From positions 1 through 33,447 of the forward strand of contig JACPPF010000103.1 of NCBI GenBank assembly GCA_016191165.1: 33,447 bases of DNA. Reading direction: 5' to 3'. The notes below the pieces were generated by a model. The model was given only the letters and a program-made list of their open reading frames with translations, was not told the origin of the DNA and made no database searches. The stretch comes from Planctomycetota bacterium (lineage in GTDB: Bacteria; Planctomycetota; Planctomycetia; Gemmatales; Gemmataceae). The position numbers and the translations under genes are program-made. Shown piece after piece: positions 23,340 to 33,286 of the stretch (within the stretch, counting starts at the first letter, position 1; each line of letters starts with the position of its first letter).

Positions 23340-24962
23340 ATGCATCCTGAAACAAGTCGCACCAGGTTCTTTCTCGGCATCGTCCTGGGGGGAGTCCTGG
23401 CCACGGCCGGATTTTCGCTCCTCGGCAGCGGCCAGCCTCACAGCGAGGGCCAGGCAGTCAACAAAAAGGAAGAGGCCCAGCCCAAGCACGACCAACACGC
23501 GGCGGCCAACGTCGATGTGGGCAGCGCCAGGGACCGGGGCAAGCTCATGCCGGGTTTCCGCAAGTCCGGACTGGCGCCGGTCCCGGTCGAGACTCCTGAC
23601 TGCCCCAAGCTCTTCTGGGAGATGAAGAACGGAGTCAAGGAGTTCCACTTGACCGCCGAGCACCTCAAGCGCGAGATGCTGCCTGACGTTTGGATCGACG
23701 TGTGGGGTTATAACGGCAGCATGCCCGGCCCGATGATCGAAGCCGTCGAGGGGGACAAGGTTCGCATCATTGTCCACAACAAGCTGCCGGAGCCGACCAT
23801 CATGCACTGGCACGGCATCGACGTCCCCAACCTTATGGACGGCGTGGAGGGCCTGATCCAGGATCCGATCCCGCCGGGCGGCACCTACACCTACGAGTTC
23901 ACCCTCAAACAGAACGGCACGTTCTTCTACCATACGCACGTGGCCATGCAGCAAGGCATGGGGATGGTGGGCCTGTTCATCATCCACCCCAAGGTGGCTC
24001 ACTACCCGCCGGTGGACCGCGACATCGCCCTCATCATCCAGGAATGGGCCATCCTGCCTGGTTCATCGGTCCATAACACCATGTCGATGGAGTTCAATCT
24101 CTTCACGCTTAACGGCCAGGCAGCCCCTTACATCACGCCCCTGGTCATCAAGCAGGGCGAGCGGGTGCGCATTCGCCTGGTCAATTTCAGCGCCATCGAC
24201 CATCACCCGATGCACTTGCACGGGATGCAGTTTTGGATCACCGGGACCGAAGGAGGCCGGATTCCGGACACTGCCTGGTATCCAAGCAACAACGTCCTGG
24301 TGGGGGTTGCGCAGGCCCGGGATGTCGAGTTCATCGCCGACAACCCCGGCGACTGGGTGTTCCACTGCCATATGTTCCACCACATGATGAACTTCATGTC
24401 CTCTCAGGTGGGTATGCCGGGCGGCCATTCGATGAAAGGCATGCCGACGGGAGGCAATATGGGCACTGGCATGGGCATGATTACGCGAGGTCCGGCGTTA
24501 TCCTCCGAATTCGGCCCTTACCTGGGACGGGGCACCGGAGAGCAAACGGGTTCTGAACGGACGGTGGGTAATGGCCCGAAAATGGATCCCAAGATGAAAA
24601 TGGACGGCAAGGGTGATGACAAGATGAAGATGGATCCCAAGATGAAAATGGACAACGGGAAAGATCCCCACGCCGGACACGGCACGGCAGCCAAAAAAGT
24701 GCCGGGCTTCCCGCAGAGCATGGCCGGGATGTCCATGTATTCCGAGAAAGAGATCGCGAAGCTCAACAGTAAATGGCAAACCCGGGGCATGCGCAAGGAA
24801 TGGCACGAGGGAGTCGAAGGGCTGATGACCGTGGTTCGCGTACTGCCGCCGGAGTTGTATGAACGCGTGGTTTCCGGGAAGGGAGAAGTGCGGCCCGGGG
24901 AAAGCGTGCCGGGGTACAAGGGTGGGAAGGGGCCGCATGATTTGCACAAAATGAAAAAATAG
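23340..24962 (+). CDS. Two-domain multicopper oxidase with Met/Lys-rich tail
   Basis: 540 residues, starting behind TGGAGG. An N-terminal helix or signal (FFLGIVLGGVLATAGFSLLG) is followed by a His-rich linker. The first cupredoxin domain has MHWHGID (about 155) and FFYHTHV (about 195); the second has HPMHLHG (about 289) and HCHMFHHMM (about 341). HCHxxxHxxxxM supplies the type 1 copper only in domain 2, as in small two-domain laccases. These four His motifs build the trinuclear centre. A long tail (about 360-540) carries MKGM, KMDPKMKMD and similar repeats, likely for extra copper. Probable role: oxidation of Cu(I) or phenols in the periplasm. The preceding 270 bp holds no gene I can see. 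Confidence 0.9.
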   Translation: MHPETSRTRFFLGIVLGGVLATAGFSLLGSGQPHSEGQAVNKKEEAQPKHDQHAAANVDVGSARDRGKLMPGFRKSGLAPVPVETPDCPKLFWEMKNGVKEFHLTAEHLKREMLPDVWIDVWGYNGSMPGPMIEAVEGDKVRIIVHNKLPEPTIMHWHGIDVPNLMDGVEGLIQDPIPPGGTYTYEFTLKQNGTFFYHTHVAMQQGMGMVGLFIIHPKVAHYPPVDRDIALIIQEWAILPGSSVHNTMSMEFNLFTLNGQAAPYITPLVIKQGERVRIRLVNFSAIDHHPMHLHGMQFWITGTEGGRIPDTAWYPSNNVLVGVAQARDVEFIADNPGDWVFHCHMFHHMMNFMSSQVGMPGGHSMKGMPTGGNMGTGMGMITRGPALSSEFGPYLGRGTGEQTGSERTVGNGPKMDPKMKMDGKGDDKMKMDPKMKMDNGKDPHAGHGTAAKKVPGFPQSMAGMSMYSEKEIAKLNSKWQTRGMRKEWHEGVEGLMTVVRVLPPELYERVVSGKGEVRPGESVPGYKGGKGPHDLHKMKK

Positions 24963-24983
24963 AGCAGGGAAGGCATCAACCCA

Positions 24984-25022
24984 GTCGGCTCCGGGACACG
25001 GGAGAAGTGCGCCGGGGCCGAC
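24984..25022 (+). terminator. Hairpin after the multicopper oxidase
   Basis: GTCGGCTCCGGGACAC and GTGCGCCGGGGCCGAC form an imperfect 16-bp stem around GGGAGAA, 21 bp after the stop. Nearly the same hairpin occurs at 25673-25709, so it is a repeated terminator or REP-like element. There is no T tract. Confidence 0.6.
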
Positions 25023-25223
25023 GGTCCAAATCAATTCTTCCGGGACGCCGGATAAATCGGCGTGGACGGGATCGAGCAAGAAGTGAGCCCGCGAAGAAGC
25101 TCGCTCCATACGGCCCGTTACGACAGCGCAAGTTCGCCCGCAGCTGGCGTTCCTTTGACGAGAATACGGCGCCGTGCCTGCGTGGCGCGTCCCGCCTTTC
25201 ACTTTCGTCCCAAGGAGTTCACC

Positions 25224-25625
25224 ATGAAGAATGTCATCACAGCAATCGCAGCGGCCGCGATCCTGGTCGCCGTCACCGGCTCGGCCTCGGCCCAGCATGG
25301 CGGCGGTCATCACGGCGGCGGCCACTACCCGTACACGCCCTCCTATGGCCACGGCGGGCACTACTCCTACGCAGCGCCAAACTCCTACTACGGCCAGGGC
25401 AGCAGTAACTATTCCTACTCGCCCAGCTATTACAGCCAGGGCAGTGGTTCCTATGCCTACCCCGGAAGGTCGTACGGCGGAGGCTACTATGCCGATCCGG
25501 GATATAGCTCTGCCTACTACGCTCCCAGCAGTGGCTACTATTCTGCCCCGAGCTACGGAGGCGGCTACTACTCACGGGGCTATAGCTATGGCCACGGTCA
25601 ATCCCATCATCGCGGCCATCATTGA
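25224..25625 (+). CDS. Small secreted Gly/Ser/Tyr-rich protein
   Basis: 133 residues from ATG 25224, behind CAAGGAG. A signal peptide ending near SASAQ is followed by His/Gly and then long Tyr/Ser/Gly-rich repeats (GGHYSYAAPNSYYGQ, SYSPSYYSQGSGSYAYPG, GYYSAPSYGGGYYSRGYSY), ending in HGQSHHRGHH. It is low complexity and probably unfolded or part of an extracellular matrix or coat; its His ends could bind metal. It resembles the N-terminal part of the protein at 4808 in style. No named family. The 260 bp before it holds only the repeated hairpin. Confidence 0.75.
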   Translation: MKNVITAIAAAAILVAVTGSASAQHGGGHHGGGHYPYTPSYGHGGHYSYAAPNSYYGQGSSNYSYSPSYYSQGSGSYAYPGRSYGGGYYADPGYSSAYYAPSSGYYSAPSYGGGYYSRGYSYGHGQSHHRGHH

Positions 25626-25672
25626 GCCGCCGGCCCGGCAACTTTCACCATCAGGAAGTGTGATCAAAGCAG

Positions 25673-25709
25673 TCGGCCCCGGCACACGGGAGACGTGTGC
25701 CGGGGCCGA
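25673..25709. terminator. Perfect 15-bp hairpin between convergent genes
   Basis: TCGGCCCCGGCACAC pairs perfectly with GTGTGCCGGGGCCGA around GGGAGAC. It lies between the plus-strand gene ending at 25625 and the minus-strand gene ending at 25746, so it can serve as a bidirectional terminator. It is near-identical to 24984-25022. Confidence 0.75.
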
Positions 25710-25745
25710 TATCACGAATACGTTTCTCTCCGGACGCCCGCTGCA

Positions 25746-27098
25746 TCAGCGCGGGCGAGGCGTGGCTTCGATGTGTCCCCCGGGCGTAGGTGCGGGCGGT
25801 TGGTCAAGGCCGTTCGATAAGAGCATGCCGTTGATCTCCACTTCCGCGCGCCGGAGATCGATCAGAGCGTTGATGTATTCCTCGGTGTACCCAAAATAGT
25901 TGCGTTCGGCGACAAGCACCTGCGGCCAAGTGGCCCGACGCTTCTTGAAATATTCTTGATAGAGTTCGTAAGCCTGCCGCGCCTTCGGCAACGTGTTTTT
26001 CTGGTAGTCATCCACGGATTGATAAGCATTCTGATACTGCGTGAAGGTGTCGGCCAACCGGCGCCTGAGCACGAGTTCCGTGCGCGTAACCTCGGCGCGG
26101 GCACGGGCCAGTTCAGCCTCGGCTTGCCGTTTCGTCCCCTGGTTCCGGTCGAAAATCGGCAGACGGATGCCGACCTGGACGTTACCGACGGTGCTTTTTT
26201 CTCCAGGAATGTAGTTATATCCCAAGCCCGCCCGCACGGTGATGTTGGGGATCGCCTCGACCTGTTCGCGCTTGAGGGAAATTTGGTCCCGCACCACTTC
26301 GGCCTGGACGAATTGCATCTCGGGACTCTCCTGCAAGAGTTTCGCCAGGGATTTCTCCCACTGTAAAGGGGGGCCTACCAACTCCAGCTTCCCGGCAAGC
26401 GGCGTGGGCGCCATTTCCGGCGTGCCAATCATGGTGACAAGATGCTCCCAAGCCCGCTTGTAGCGATTTTCAGCCGTTTTCATGGCCACGCGCGATCGCT
26501 GGGCTTCGATCTGGGCTTGGAGCAAATCAGGCTGATTGGCCTGGCCGAGGTTAACCAGTTCCTCCGTGGTCTTAATGGCGTTGTCGGCGTTCTTCAGCAA
26601 AGTGCGATGGTTTTCGATGGAACTCTGGACCGCGAGGATCTCGTAGTAGGCGATGCGGATGCCGTTGACGACGCGGAGTTGCTGGGCCATTGCTTGAATC
26701 TCGGCCTGGTACGCCTCTTGCTTATATTTGGCCCGGCTGAGGCGTAGTTTGCCTGCCGTGACGATCTCCTGCTGGATAAATCCGCCTTGAAACTCGCCCG
26801 CGCTCCTCTGCGAGCCGATTTGCTCGCCCGCGTAGCCGATGGTTGGGTTGGGGTAGAGGCCGGCTTGAAGGGCCTTGCCCCGGGACACGTCAACTCGGGC
26901 CGCAGCCTGGACCAACGTCGGGTTATGCTGGAGAGCAATCTGCTCCAGGTCCGCAAGGCTTAACGGGCCTGCCGCTTGCGTCAGCATCTTGGGCATCGGG
27001 GCAGTTGTCTGAGCAGTCAGATAGGCCGGAGCGCAAACGGCAAGGCCGACAAGAAGACAGGCACGCCAAACGGCGATGCGGGTGTGACAAAAATGCAT
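25746..27098 (-). CDS. TolC/CusC-type outer-membrane efflux channel
   Basis: 450 residues; start taken at ATG 27098 because GAGAGGG lies seven bases upstream, in preference to a TTG at 27125. Signal peptide (about 8-30, LLVGLAVCAPAYLTAQ) is followed by the outer-membrane-efflux pattern: LSLADLEQIALQHNPTLVQA, LYPNPTIGY, GQANQPDLLQAQIEAQRSR, then a second repeat with RLPIFDRNQGTKRQAEAELA and long helices. TolC-like proteins form trimeric channels for RND or metal efflux pumps (CusC/CzcC type). Neither membrane-fusion protein nor RND pump is present, so the partner must lie outside the window. Given the copper genes around it, copper efflux is likely but unproven. Confidence 0.88.
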   Translation of the reverse strand: MHFCHTRIAVWRACLLVGLAVCAPAYLTAQTTAPMPKMLTQAAGPLSLADLEQIALQHNPTLVQAAARVDVSRGKALQAGLYPNPTIGYAGEQIGSQRSAGEFQGGFIQQEIVTAGKLRLSRAKYKQEAYQAEIQAMAQQLRVVNGIRIAYYEILAVQSSIENHRTLLKNADNAIKTTEELVNLGQANQPDLLQAQIEAQRSRVAMKTAENRYKRAWEHLVTMIGTPEMAPTPLAGKLELVGPPLQWEKSLAKLLQESPEMQFVQAEVVRDQISLKREQVEAIPNITVRAGLGYNYIPGEKSTVGNVQVGIRLPIFDRNQGTKRQAEAELARARAEVTRTELVLRRRLADTFTQYQNAYQSVDDYQKNTLPKARQAYELYQEYFKKRRATWPQVLVAERNYFGYTEEYINALIDLRRAEVEINGMLLSNGLDQPPAPTPGGHIEATPRPR

Positions 27099-27559
27099 CG
27101 AGTATCCCTCTCGTTGTTTATTCAATGTGCGTGCCCTTGCAGCACGTCCAGTCTGTCGAAGTTATCGGCTCGACTGGCGGTCCCTCGTTTACCGAAACTA
27201 ACGACCTGCCCATGAAAACCGTTTAAGGCAGCGAAGGTCTAGCGGATATGCGGAAAGTTCGGGGCGGTCCAATCGCTATTTGGCATCGAGCCCTGTTTTG
27301 GCTTTCCTTTCGCTTGCCAGACCTCATCAATATCGCCCTGGAACGGAACCCGGAACTGAAAGCCGCCGGATTTGAGATTTAGAATTGGTTCCCAATAGGA
27401 TTTGTAGTGGACCCAATTGTTTGGAGCAAGCGTCCCTTCGCCCTTCGCACCTTTGTCTTTGCGAAGGAGGCGACTGGGAGGGAAAAAAAAGAGGGCAGCA
27501 TTGGCCCTTCACCTTCTTCCGAGGCATTTCTCCTGGTTGTAGGGAATGGAAATGCAAGC
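27099..27559. other. Intergenic region with a TolC-like remnant
   Basis: About 460 bp without an intact gene. On the plus strand, 27311-27382 reads RLPDLINIALERNPELKAAG then FEI-stop; LxxLxxxALxxNPxLxAA is the first-helix pattern of TolC-type proteins, so this may be a remnant of another efflux gene. A minus-strand ATG at about 27524, behind CAGGAGA, opens a 65-codon frame starting MPRKKVKGQCC that I cannot recognise. The tract G3A8 near 27480-27490 could be slippery. The rest shows nothing clear. Confidence 0.35.
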
Positions 27560-30500
27560 TTATCCTACCTCAACCTCCGCATGATGATCGTTTCGGTCGT
27601 CGATGAGCGGAACCCATTCCTCGGGCCGTTCGTTGCCGTCGAGCACAATCCGCTTCACCACGTTTCCGGTGCCCGTGTTCCGCAGAGTGATGTGATAGAC
27701 GGTCTCACGAAAGCGATAGTGGATCTTGAAGGATATCCACCCCGCGGGAAAGCACGGCGCGAAGCGAAGTTTGTCCGCGTCCAACCGCAAACCGAGCAGC
27801 GATTCCGTGATGAGCCGATACATCCAGCCGGCCGAGCCGGTGTACCAGGTCCATCCGCCACGGCCGGTGTGCGGCGGGACGGCGTAGACATCGGCGGCCA
27901 CGACGTAGGGCTCGACCCGGTATACTGCGACGGCCCCCGGGGTATCGGCGTGGGTGACGGGGTTGATCAGCGCGAAAAGTTCCCATGCACGCTCTGCATC
28001 GCCCATGGCGGCGAAAGCCATGGCGGTCCAGATAGCGCCGTGGGTGTACTGGCCGGCGTTCTCGCGTACGCCGGGGACGTAGCCTTTGATGTAACCCGGA
28101 TTGAGTTCCGACTTGTCAAATGGCGGATCGAGAAGCTGGATGAGTCGAGCGTCGCGCCGAACGAGGCGGCGGTCGACGTTTTCCATGGCCTGCACCATGC
28201 GCCCCTGCGTGTCGGCTCCGGAGAGAATCGACCAGCTTTGCGAAAGGGAGTCGATCTGGCACTCTGGATTGGTCGCGGATCCGAGCGGCGTACCATCATC
28301 GAAGTACGCGCGGCGGTACCATTCACCGTCCCAACCGTGTCCTTCGATGTTGCCGCGGAGCCGACCCGCCTCGATGGTGTATTTTTCAACGATCGCGGTG
28401 TCGCCACGTTGACCGGCAAGGCTGATAAACTGCGTCAGCACGTCGTAGAGGAAAAAGGCGAGCCAGACGCTTTCGCCTTTGCCGTGCTGGCCAACCAGAT
28501 TCATGCCGTCGTTCCAGTCGCCGCAGCCCATCAAGGGTAAGCCGTGAGCGCCGAAGCGCAACCCGTTGTCGATGGCGCGAACGCAATGCTCGTAGAGCGT
28601 GCCAACGTCGTCGGAAACTTGCGGGAGGTCGTAATTTGCTTCCTCGTCCGGACGCAGCGGTCTCGCCTTCAAAAACGGTACGCTCTCGTCAAGCACACCG
28701 GAGTCGCCTGTAGTCGAGACATAGCGGCATGTCGCATACGGGAGCCAGAGGAAGTCGTCAGAAAAGTGCGTGCGCACGCCGCGGCCGATGGGCGGATGCC
28801 ACCAGTGCTGCACGTCACCATCGCGGAACTGGCGTCCGGCGGCACGAAGAAGATGTTCGCGCAACAGGCCGGGTTCGGCATGTACGAGGGCCATCGCATC
28901 CTGTAACTGATCGCGGAACCCGAATGCACCACCGGATTGGTAAAAGCCCGTTCGCGCCCACATGCGGCAGGCGAGCGTCTGGTAAAGCAGCCAACCGTTG
29001 GCCAAGAAATTTACGGCGTGGTCAGGCGTTTCGACATGAACCGCGCCAAGGGTCCGACTCCAGTGATGCCATACCCCTTCAAGGGCTCGGTATGCGTTGG
29101 CGGCGCCGCGGAAGCGCTGAACGAGTTGTCGCGCCTCTTCTTCACTTCCCGCAGCGCCAAGGATAAAGACGATTTCCTTCGTCTGTCCCTCTTCAAGCGA
29201 CGTGGGAACCAACATGGCAGCGCACGGGTCGAGCCCCGCGCCAACGCGGCCGGAAAGTCGAACGCGGCGCATTGCGGCGGGATTCGCCGTCGTGCCGTTG
29301 CGACCGAGAAACTCGGTGCGGTCTCCAGTGATCGTTCGAATCGTTTCGCTGGCGTCAACGAAGACGACACGCTCGGCAAATTCGTTGCTGTACGGATTGC
29401 GCGCGAAAAGTGCGCCGCACACGGGGTCCAACTCCGTCACTACGTGCATGAGCGACTTGTCGCGCAGTTCGCCCAGCACGAATTCCCAGTAGCCAGTCAC
29501 CGATAGTTCACGTTGCCGACCCGAGCGGTTAGTTATTTTGAGCCGGGCGAACTTGACTGGCGCGTCCGTGGCGACGTAAATGCTTAGCTCCGTGATGATG
29601 CCGTCCTCGGCGTATTCGAACATGCTGTAGCCGAATCCGTGGCGCGCGACGTAGGGGTTCTGACCGCGCGCCGGCAGAGGCGACGGCGACCAGAAGTGGC
29701 CGGTTTCCTCATCGCGGATATAGAGCGCCTCGCCGCTCGGGTCGGTAACCGGATCGTTGTGCCAGGGAGTGAGCCGAAACTCGTGGCTATTCTCCGCCCA
29801 GGTATAAGCGCAACCGCTCTCGGAGAGGACGGTGCCGAACTGCGGATTGGCGATCACGTTGACCCAGGGCGCGGGAGTGGTCTGGCCGGACCCTAGCAGC
29901 ATGACGTATTCGCGTCCGTCGCGGCTGAATCCGCCTAGACCATTGAAGAATGTCAGGTCGCGCTTGGGCAACTCGGCCTCGGAAACTTCGAGCCGGCGCC
30001 GCAGTGGTTTTAGAAGAGGAATGGATAGTTCGGTGCGCCCGCGACGTTCAGACTGCTCCTGCAACGTCCCGGCGTCGTCGAAGAGGATAACGCGGGCCAC
30101 GGTTTGCATGAGCACGCGATCTTCTTCCGACATCTGCTCGCCGCGGCGCACGAAGACACCGCCCGGTTTGTCCACCAGTGCTGCTTCCGGACTGGCGGCG
30201 ACAAGGTCCATGATCGTGTCTTGCAGCGTCTGACGGTAAATCGAATCGTCTTCGTTCCAGACGACCAAATCGACGAACACGCCTTTCATGCGCCAATAGG
30301 CGTGAGCCTGCACGGCTTGGCGCACCAACTCAACGCGCGTGTGGTCCCTGATGCGGACTAACACGATCGGCAGGTCCCCGGAAATGCCATAGCCCCAAAG
30401 TCCCGATTGTCCGCGGCGGTTGCGAATGAGCACACTGGCCTTCGCGCGGCGCAGGGCGGAAGCATAGATGATCGAGCCAGCCAATCGGCCGTACCCTTGA

Positions 30501-33286
30501 GCATCTGCTTCGCTGGCGTTCAGTTGTCGCAACAAGATTTGGCTGTGCGTCCAGGCCAGTTCGAACACGCGGTCTGCCAGACGAGGGTCGGAGTATTTTT
30601 CCATCATCGCCATGGCCGACTCACGCGTTTCGGCGATCCCAGTGACGAGGTCGATCCGCATTGATTCGCGAGGTTGCAAGACGACAACACGTCGGATGCA
30701 CATCACCGGATCAAGCACTGGACCGTCGCTGCCCGACAGCGGTGCCTTGCCGTCCATGGCCACGGGATCGGCCAAGGTTCGCCCGCGGCCAATGAACTTC
30801 ATCCGATCGGTTTCGAATGACGCGTCGCCGACCGTCGTACCCTGGGCGGTCATCAGGTGTATCATCCACGGCGGTTTTTCTTCCGCCGACCGCGGTCTGC
30901 GCGTGCCCAGAATTGCCTGCCGATCACGAATGAGTTCCGTCTGCACGAACAGGTTGCTGAACGCGGGGTGAGACAGGTCATGGGCTGGCAGAGCCAGGAC
31001 AACCTCGGCATAGCTGGTCATCTCGATGGTGCGCGCGACTTTGGATCGGTTCGTGATCGTGATCCGCCGCAGCTCAATGTCATCCTCGGGCGACACACTG
31101 ATTTCGGTATGTGTGTCGATCCGGTCATCGCTGCGGCGAAACTCGGCGCGGGACTGCGTGAATATCGCCTGGTAGCGTTTGCCCGCCTTGAGCGTCGGCT
31201 GCCACGCGGTGGACCAAAGGGCGCCGCTGTCCAGATCGCGCAGATAGCAGAAGGTGCCGAAGCAATCGCGCGTGGCGTCTTCCCGCCAGCGCGTCACTGC
31301 CAGATCACGCCAGCGGCTGTAACCACCGCCCGCACTGGTAATCACGACATGGTATTGGCCGTTGGAAAGCAAATGGACCTCAGGGGCGGGCGTGCTCGGG
31401 TCGGTGAAGACGCGCATCGCGCCTTCCTCTTCGGCCGAGGTGCTCCTCGTCGTGCTGGCTTCCGCAACATGGGGGAAGATCGGCGCGACAGCCTTGGGTA
31501 CACGCTCCTGAAGCAGTAGGTCGGCAGCACGCAGCTCCGGGTCGGCTTCGAAGCGGCGTTGCATCGGTTTGTCCAGGAGCAAGTACGCCAAGGCTAAGAG
31601 GCTCATCCCTTCGTGATGGGCCATGAACTGCCGGACATTGACGCTAGTCGTTCCACTCGGCAGCCGCGACGGGGTGTAATCGACCGCCTCGTACAATCCA
31701 TAGGCGCCGTCGTGGCCCTCAGCCGCCAAGCGTTCGAGGTTGGCGCACGCTGCTTCCGGGGCCACCATCAGGGCCAGAACGCTGGCATACGGCGCGATGA
31801 CCAGGTCCTCGGCGAGCCCACGCTTCAATCCCAACCCCGGCACTCCGAACGCGCGGTACTGATAGTTCATGTGCGCATCAATCGTGTTGTACCCCGACTC
31901 CGAGATGCCCCACGGCACGCCGCGCTGTTTGCCATAGGCGATCTGCCTGCGCACGGCCGCACGGCATGTCTGGTCAAGCAAGGTCGCCTCATAGGTGGGC
32001 ATGACCAGGAGCGGCATCAGATACTCGAACATCGAGCCGCTCCAGCTCAACAACGTCGTCGCGCCCCCCGTTGAGGTGAGCATTCGACCCAGCGCGAACC
32101 AATGTTCCTGGCTTACCTGGCCCTGAGCAATCAGCACATAACTCGCAAGGCGAGATTCCGAGGCCAACAGATCATAAAAGCTGTTGTCTAGACGCTGATC
32201 GCCGACGTTGTAGCCGATCGCGAACAGATCGCGGGTCGCATCAAACAGGAACGAGAAATCCATGTCGGCGAATTCCTGGCACTGGCGCGCTAGCTGCGTC
32301 AAGGTTTTAATTCGGTCGACGGCATGCTGTGAGGAATCGATGATCGCTTGCTGCAACTGTCCGAGCCAAGTCGCGTCCGCATGCGCGACAACAGTTTTCA
32401 GCAATCCATCAATCAACGGGAGCATCGATTGTTGCGAGGCCGCAACTTCGCGCAAACTCGGCGCGGTCTCCATGCGGGACCAGTGCGCGCTAAATCCATC
32501 GAGTCGTTTGAGCTGCTCTGATGGCGGAGAAAGCGCCACCCATGCCGCGATATTATGAAGATCGTCGCGATGGTCAGTACAAGAACGCTGCAATGCGTTG
32601 GCCCACCATTGAAGCTCCTCGTTTGTTCCCGCGCAGGACGCGATCTCCGTAGCCGCGGTCACGAACCGTTGCAAAAACGCCGCTGCTGCGCTCAGCGTAT
32701 CGGGCCGATTCTCCAACTCGGTCATGAGTCGCTCTAGTTTCGTCAGCACCTCAACGCCGACCAGCGGCGTGCGGTCCGCCGATTCTGTTCGGTGAAGTCC
32801 GCGCGCCACGTCCAGCAGAACACAAGCTGTATCGCGCAGACCGCCAAATATGCCAGGCTGCAAGAGTTTCGTGTCGATCAATTCGAGCATGCCGCTCCGA
32901 AGCACGAGCAGGTGACCGACCAGATTGCCGCTGTCTACCGTTGACACGTAGAGCGGCAAGAGCGGCTTGAGCGAATGAGTGTTGTACCAGTTGTAGAAGT
33001 GTCCACGGTGACGTTCCATCCGGCCTAAAGTGCCGAACGTCTTGCGAATTGGATCGAGCAGCAGACCGGGGCTGCAATAGCCAAAGTCACAGGCAGCCAG
33101 TTCTGCCAGAAGCGCTACACCGATGTTTGTCGGGCTGGTGCGCGATGCGATACCATCGGCCGGTTTCTCCTGAAAATTGTCCGGCGGGAGCCAATTCTCT
33201 TCCGCAGAGACGAACACTTCGAAATACCGCCAGGTCCGCCGCGACAGCTTGCGCAGGAAAAGCTTTTGCGAATCCGACAGGTGCAC
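27560..33286 (-). CDS. Cyclic beta-1,2-glucan synthetase-like protein lacking the glycosyltransferase part
   Basis: 1908 residues if read from GTG 33286. It covers the middle and C-terminal parts of NdvB-type cyclic beta-1,2-glucan synthetases: RRTWRYFEVFVSAEENWLPP, then a glucoamylase-like domain with SESGYNTIDAHMNYQYRAFG (about residue 460) and HHEGMSLLALAYLL, then a GH94 phosphorylase domain with GCGDWNDGMNLVG (about 1590; the Asp is the general acid in GH94) and GGWTWYTGSAGWMYRL. Intact synthetases are about 2800 residues with an N-terminal membrane GT84 domain. Here the family match continues a few codons upstream of GTG 33286 to a TGA at 33323-33325, suggesting truncation. It might still act as a beta-glucan phosphorylase or hydrolase. 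Confidence 0.85.
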   Translation of the reverse strand: MHLSDSQKLFLRKLSRRTWRYFEVFVSAEENWLPPDNFQEKPADGIASRTSPTNIGVALLAELAACDFGYCSPGLLLDPIRKTFGTLGRMERHRGHFYNWYNTHSLKPLLPLYVSTVDSGNLVGHLLVLRSGMLELIDTKLLQPGIFGGLRDTACVLLDVARGLHRTESADRTPLVGVEVLTKLERLMTELENRPDTLSAAAAFLQRFVTAATEIASCAGTNEELQWWANALQRSCTDHRDDLHNIAAWVALSPPSEQLKRLDGFSAHWSRMETAPSLREVAASQQSMLPLIDGLLKTVVAHADATWLGQLQQAIIDSSQHAVDRIKTLTQLARQCQEFADMDFSFLFDATRDLFAIGYNVGDQRLDNSFYDLLASESRLASYVLIAQGQVSQEHWFALGRMLTSTGGATTLLSWSGSMFEYLMPLLVMPTYEATLLDQTCRAAVRRQIAYGKQRGVPWGISESGYNTIDAHMNYQYRAFGVPGLGLKRGLAEDLVIAPYASVLALMVAPEAACANLERLAAEGHDGAYGLYEAVDYTPSRLPSGTTSVNVRQFMAHHEGMSLLALAYLLLDKPMQRRFEADPELRAADLLLQERVPKAVAPIFPHVAEASTTRSTSAEEEGAMRVFTDPSTPAPEVHLLSNGQYHVVITSAGGGYSRWRDLAVTRWREDATRDCFGTFCYLRDLDSGALWSTAWQPTLKAGKRYQAIFTQSRAEFRRSDDRIDTHTEISVSPEDDIELRRITITNRSKVARTIEMTSYAEVVLALPAHDLSHPAFSNLFVQTELIRDRQAILGTRRPRSAEEKPPWMIHLMTAQGTTVGDASFETDRMKFIGRGRTLADPVAMDGKAPLSGSDGPVLDPVMCIRRVVVLQPRESMRIDLVTGIAETRESAMAMMEKYSDPRLADRVFELAWTHSQILLRQLNASEADAQGYGRLAGSIIYASALRRAKASVLIRNRRGQSGLWGYGISGDLPIVLVRIRDHTRVELVRQAVQAHAYWRMKGVFVDLVVWNEDDSIYRQTLQDTIMDLVAASPEAALVDKPGGVFVRRGEQMSEEDRVLMQTVARVILFDDAGTLQEQSERRGRTELSIPLLKPLRRRLEVSEAELPKRDLTFFNGLGGFSRDGREYVMLLGSGQTTPAPWVNVIANPQFGTVLSESGCAYTWAENSHEFRLTPWHNDPVTDPSGEALYIRDEETGHFWSPSPLPARGQNPYVARHGFGYSMFEYAEDGIITELSIYVATDAPVKFARLKITNRSGRQRELSVTGYWEFVLGELRDKSLMHVVTELDPVCGALFARNPYSNEFAERVVFVDASETIRTITGDRTEFLGRNGTTANPAAMRRVRLSGRVGAGLDPCAAMLVPTSLEEGQTKEIVFILGAAGSEEEARQLVQRFRGAANAYRALEGVWHHWSRTLGAVHVETPDHAVNFLANGWLLYQTLACRMWARTGFYQSGGAFGFRDQLQDAMALVHAEPGLLREHLLRAAGRQFRDGDVQHWWHPPIGRGVRTHFSDDFLWLPYATCRYVSTTGDSGVLDESVPFLKARPLRPDEEANYDLPQVSDDVGTLYEHCVRAIDNGLRFGAHGLPLMGCGDWNDGMNLVGQHGKGESVWLAFFLYDVLTQFISLAGQRGDTAIVEKYTIEAGRLRGNIEGHGWDGEWYRRAYFDDGTPLGSATNPECQIDSLSQSWSILSGADTQGRMVQAMENVDRRLVRRDARLIQLLDPPFDKSELNPGYIKGYVPGVRENAGQYTHGAIWTAMAFAAMGDAERAWELFALINPVTHADTPGAVAVYRVEPYVVAADVYAVPPHTGRGGWTWYTGSAGWMYRLITESLLGLRLDADKLRFAPCFPAGWISFKIHYRFRETVYHITLRNTGTGNVVKRIVLDGNERPEEWVPLIDDRNDHHAEVEVG

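Noticed and set aside
22950-24002. 350-codon minus-strand frame over the multicopper oxidase start
   Set aside because: Copper-binding motifs are all on the plus strand; no convincing domain in the antisense frame.
27407-28540. 377-codon plus-strand frame at the end of the GH94-like gene
   Set aside because: The opposite strand has the GH94 catalytic motif GDWNDGMN and the correct C-terminal domain; this frame is its shadow.
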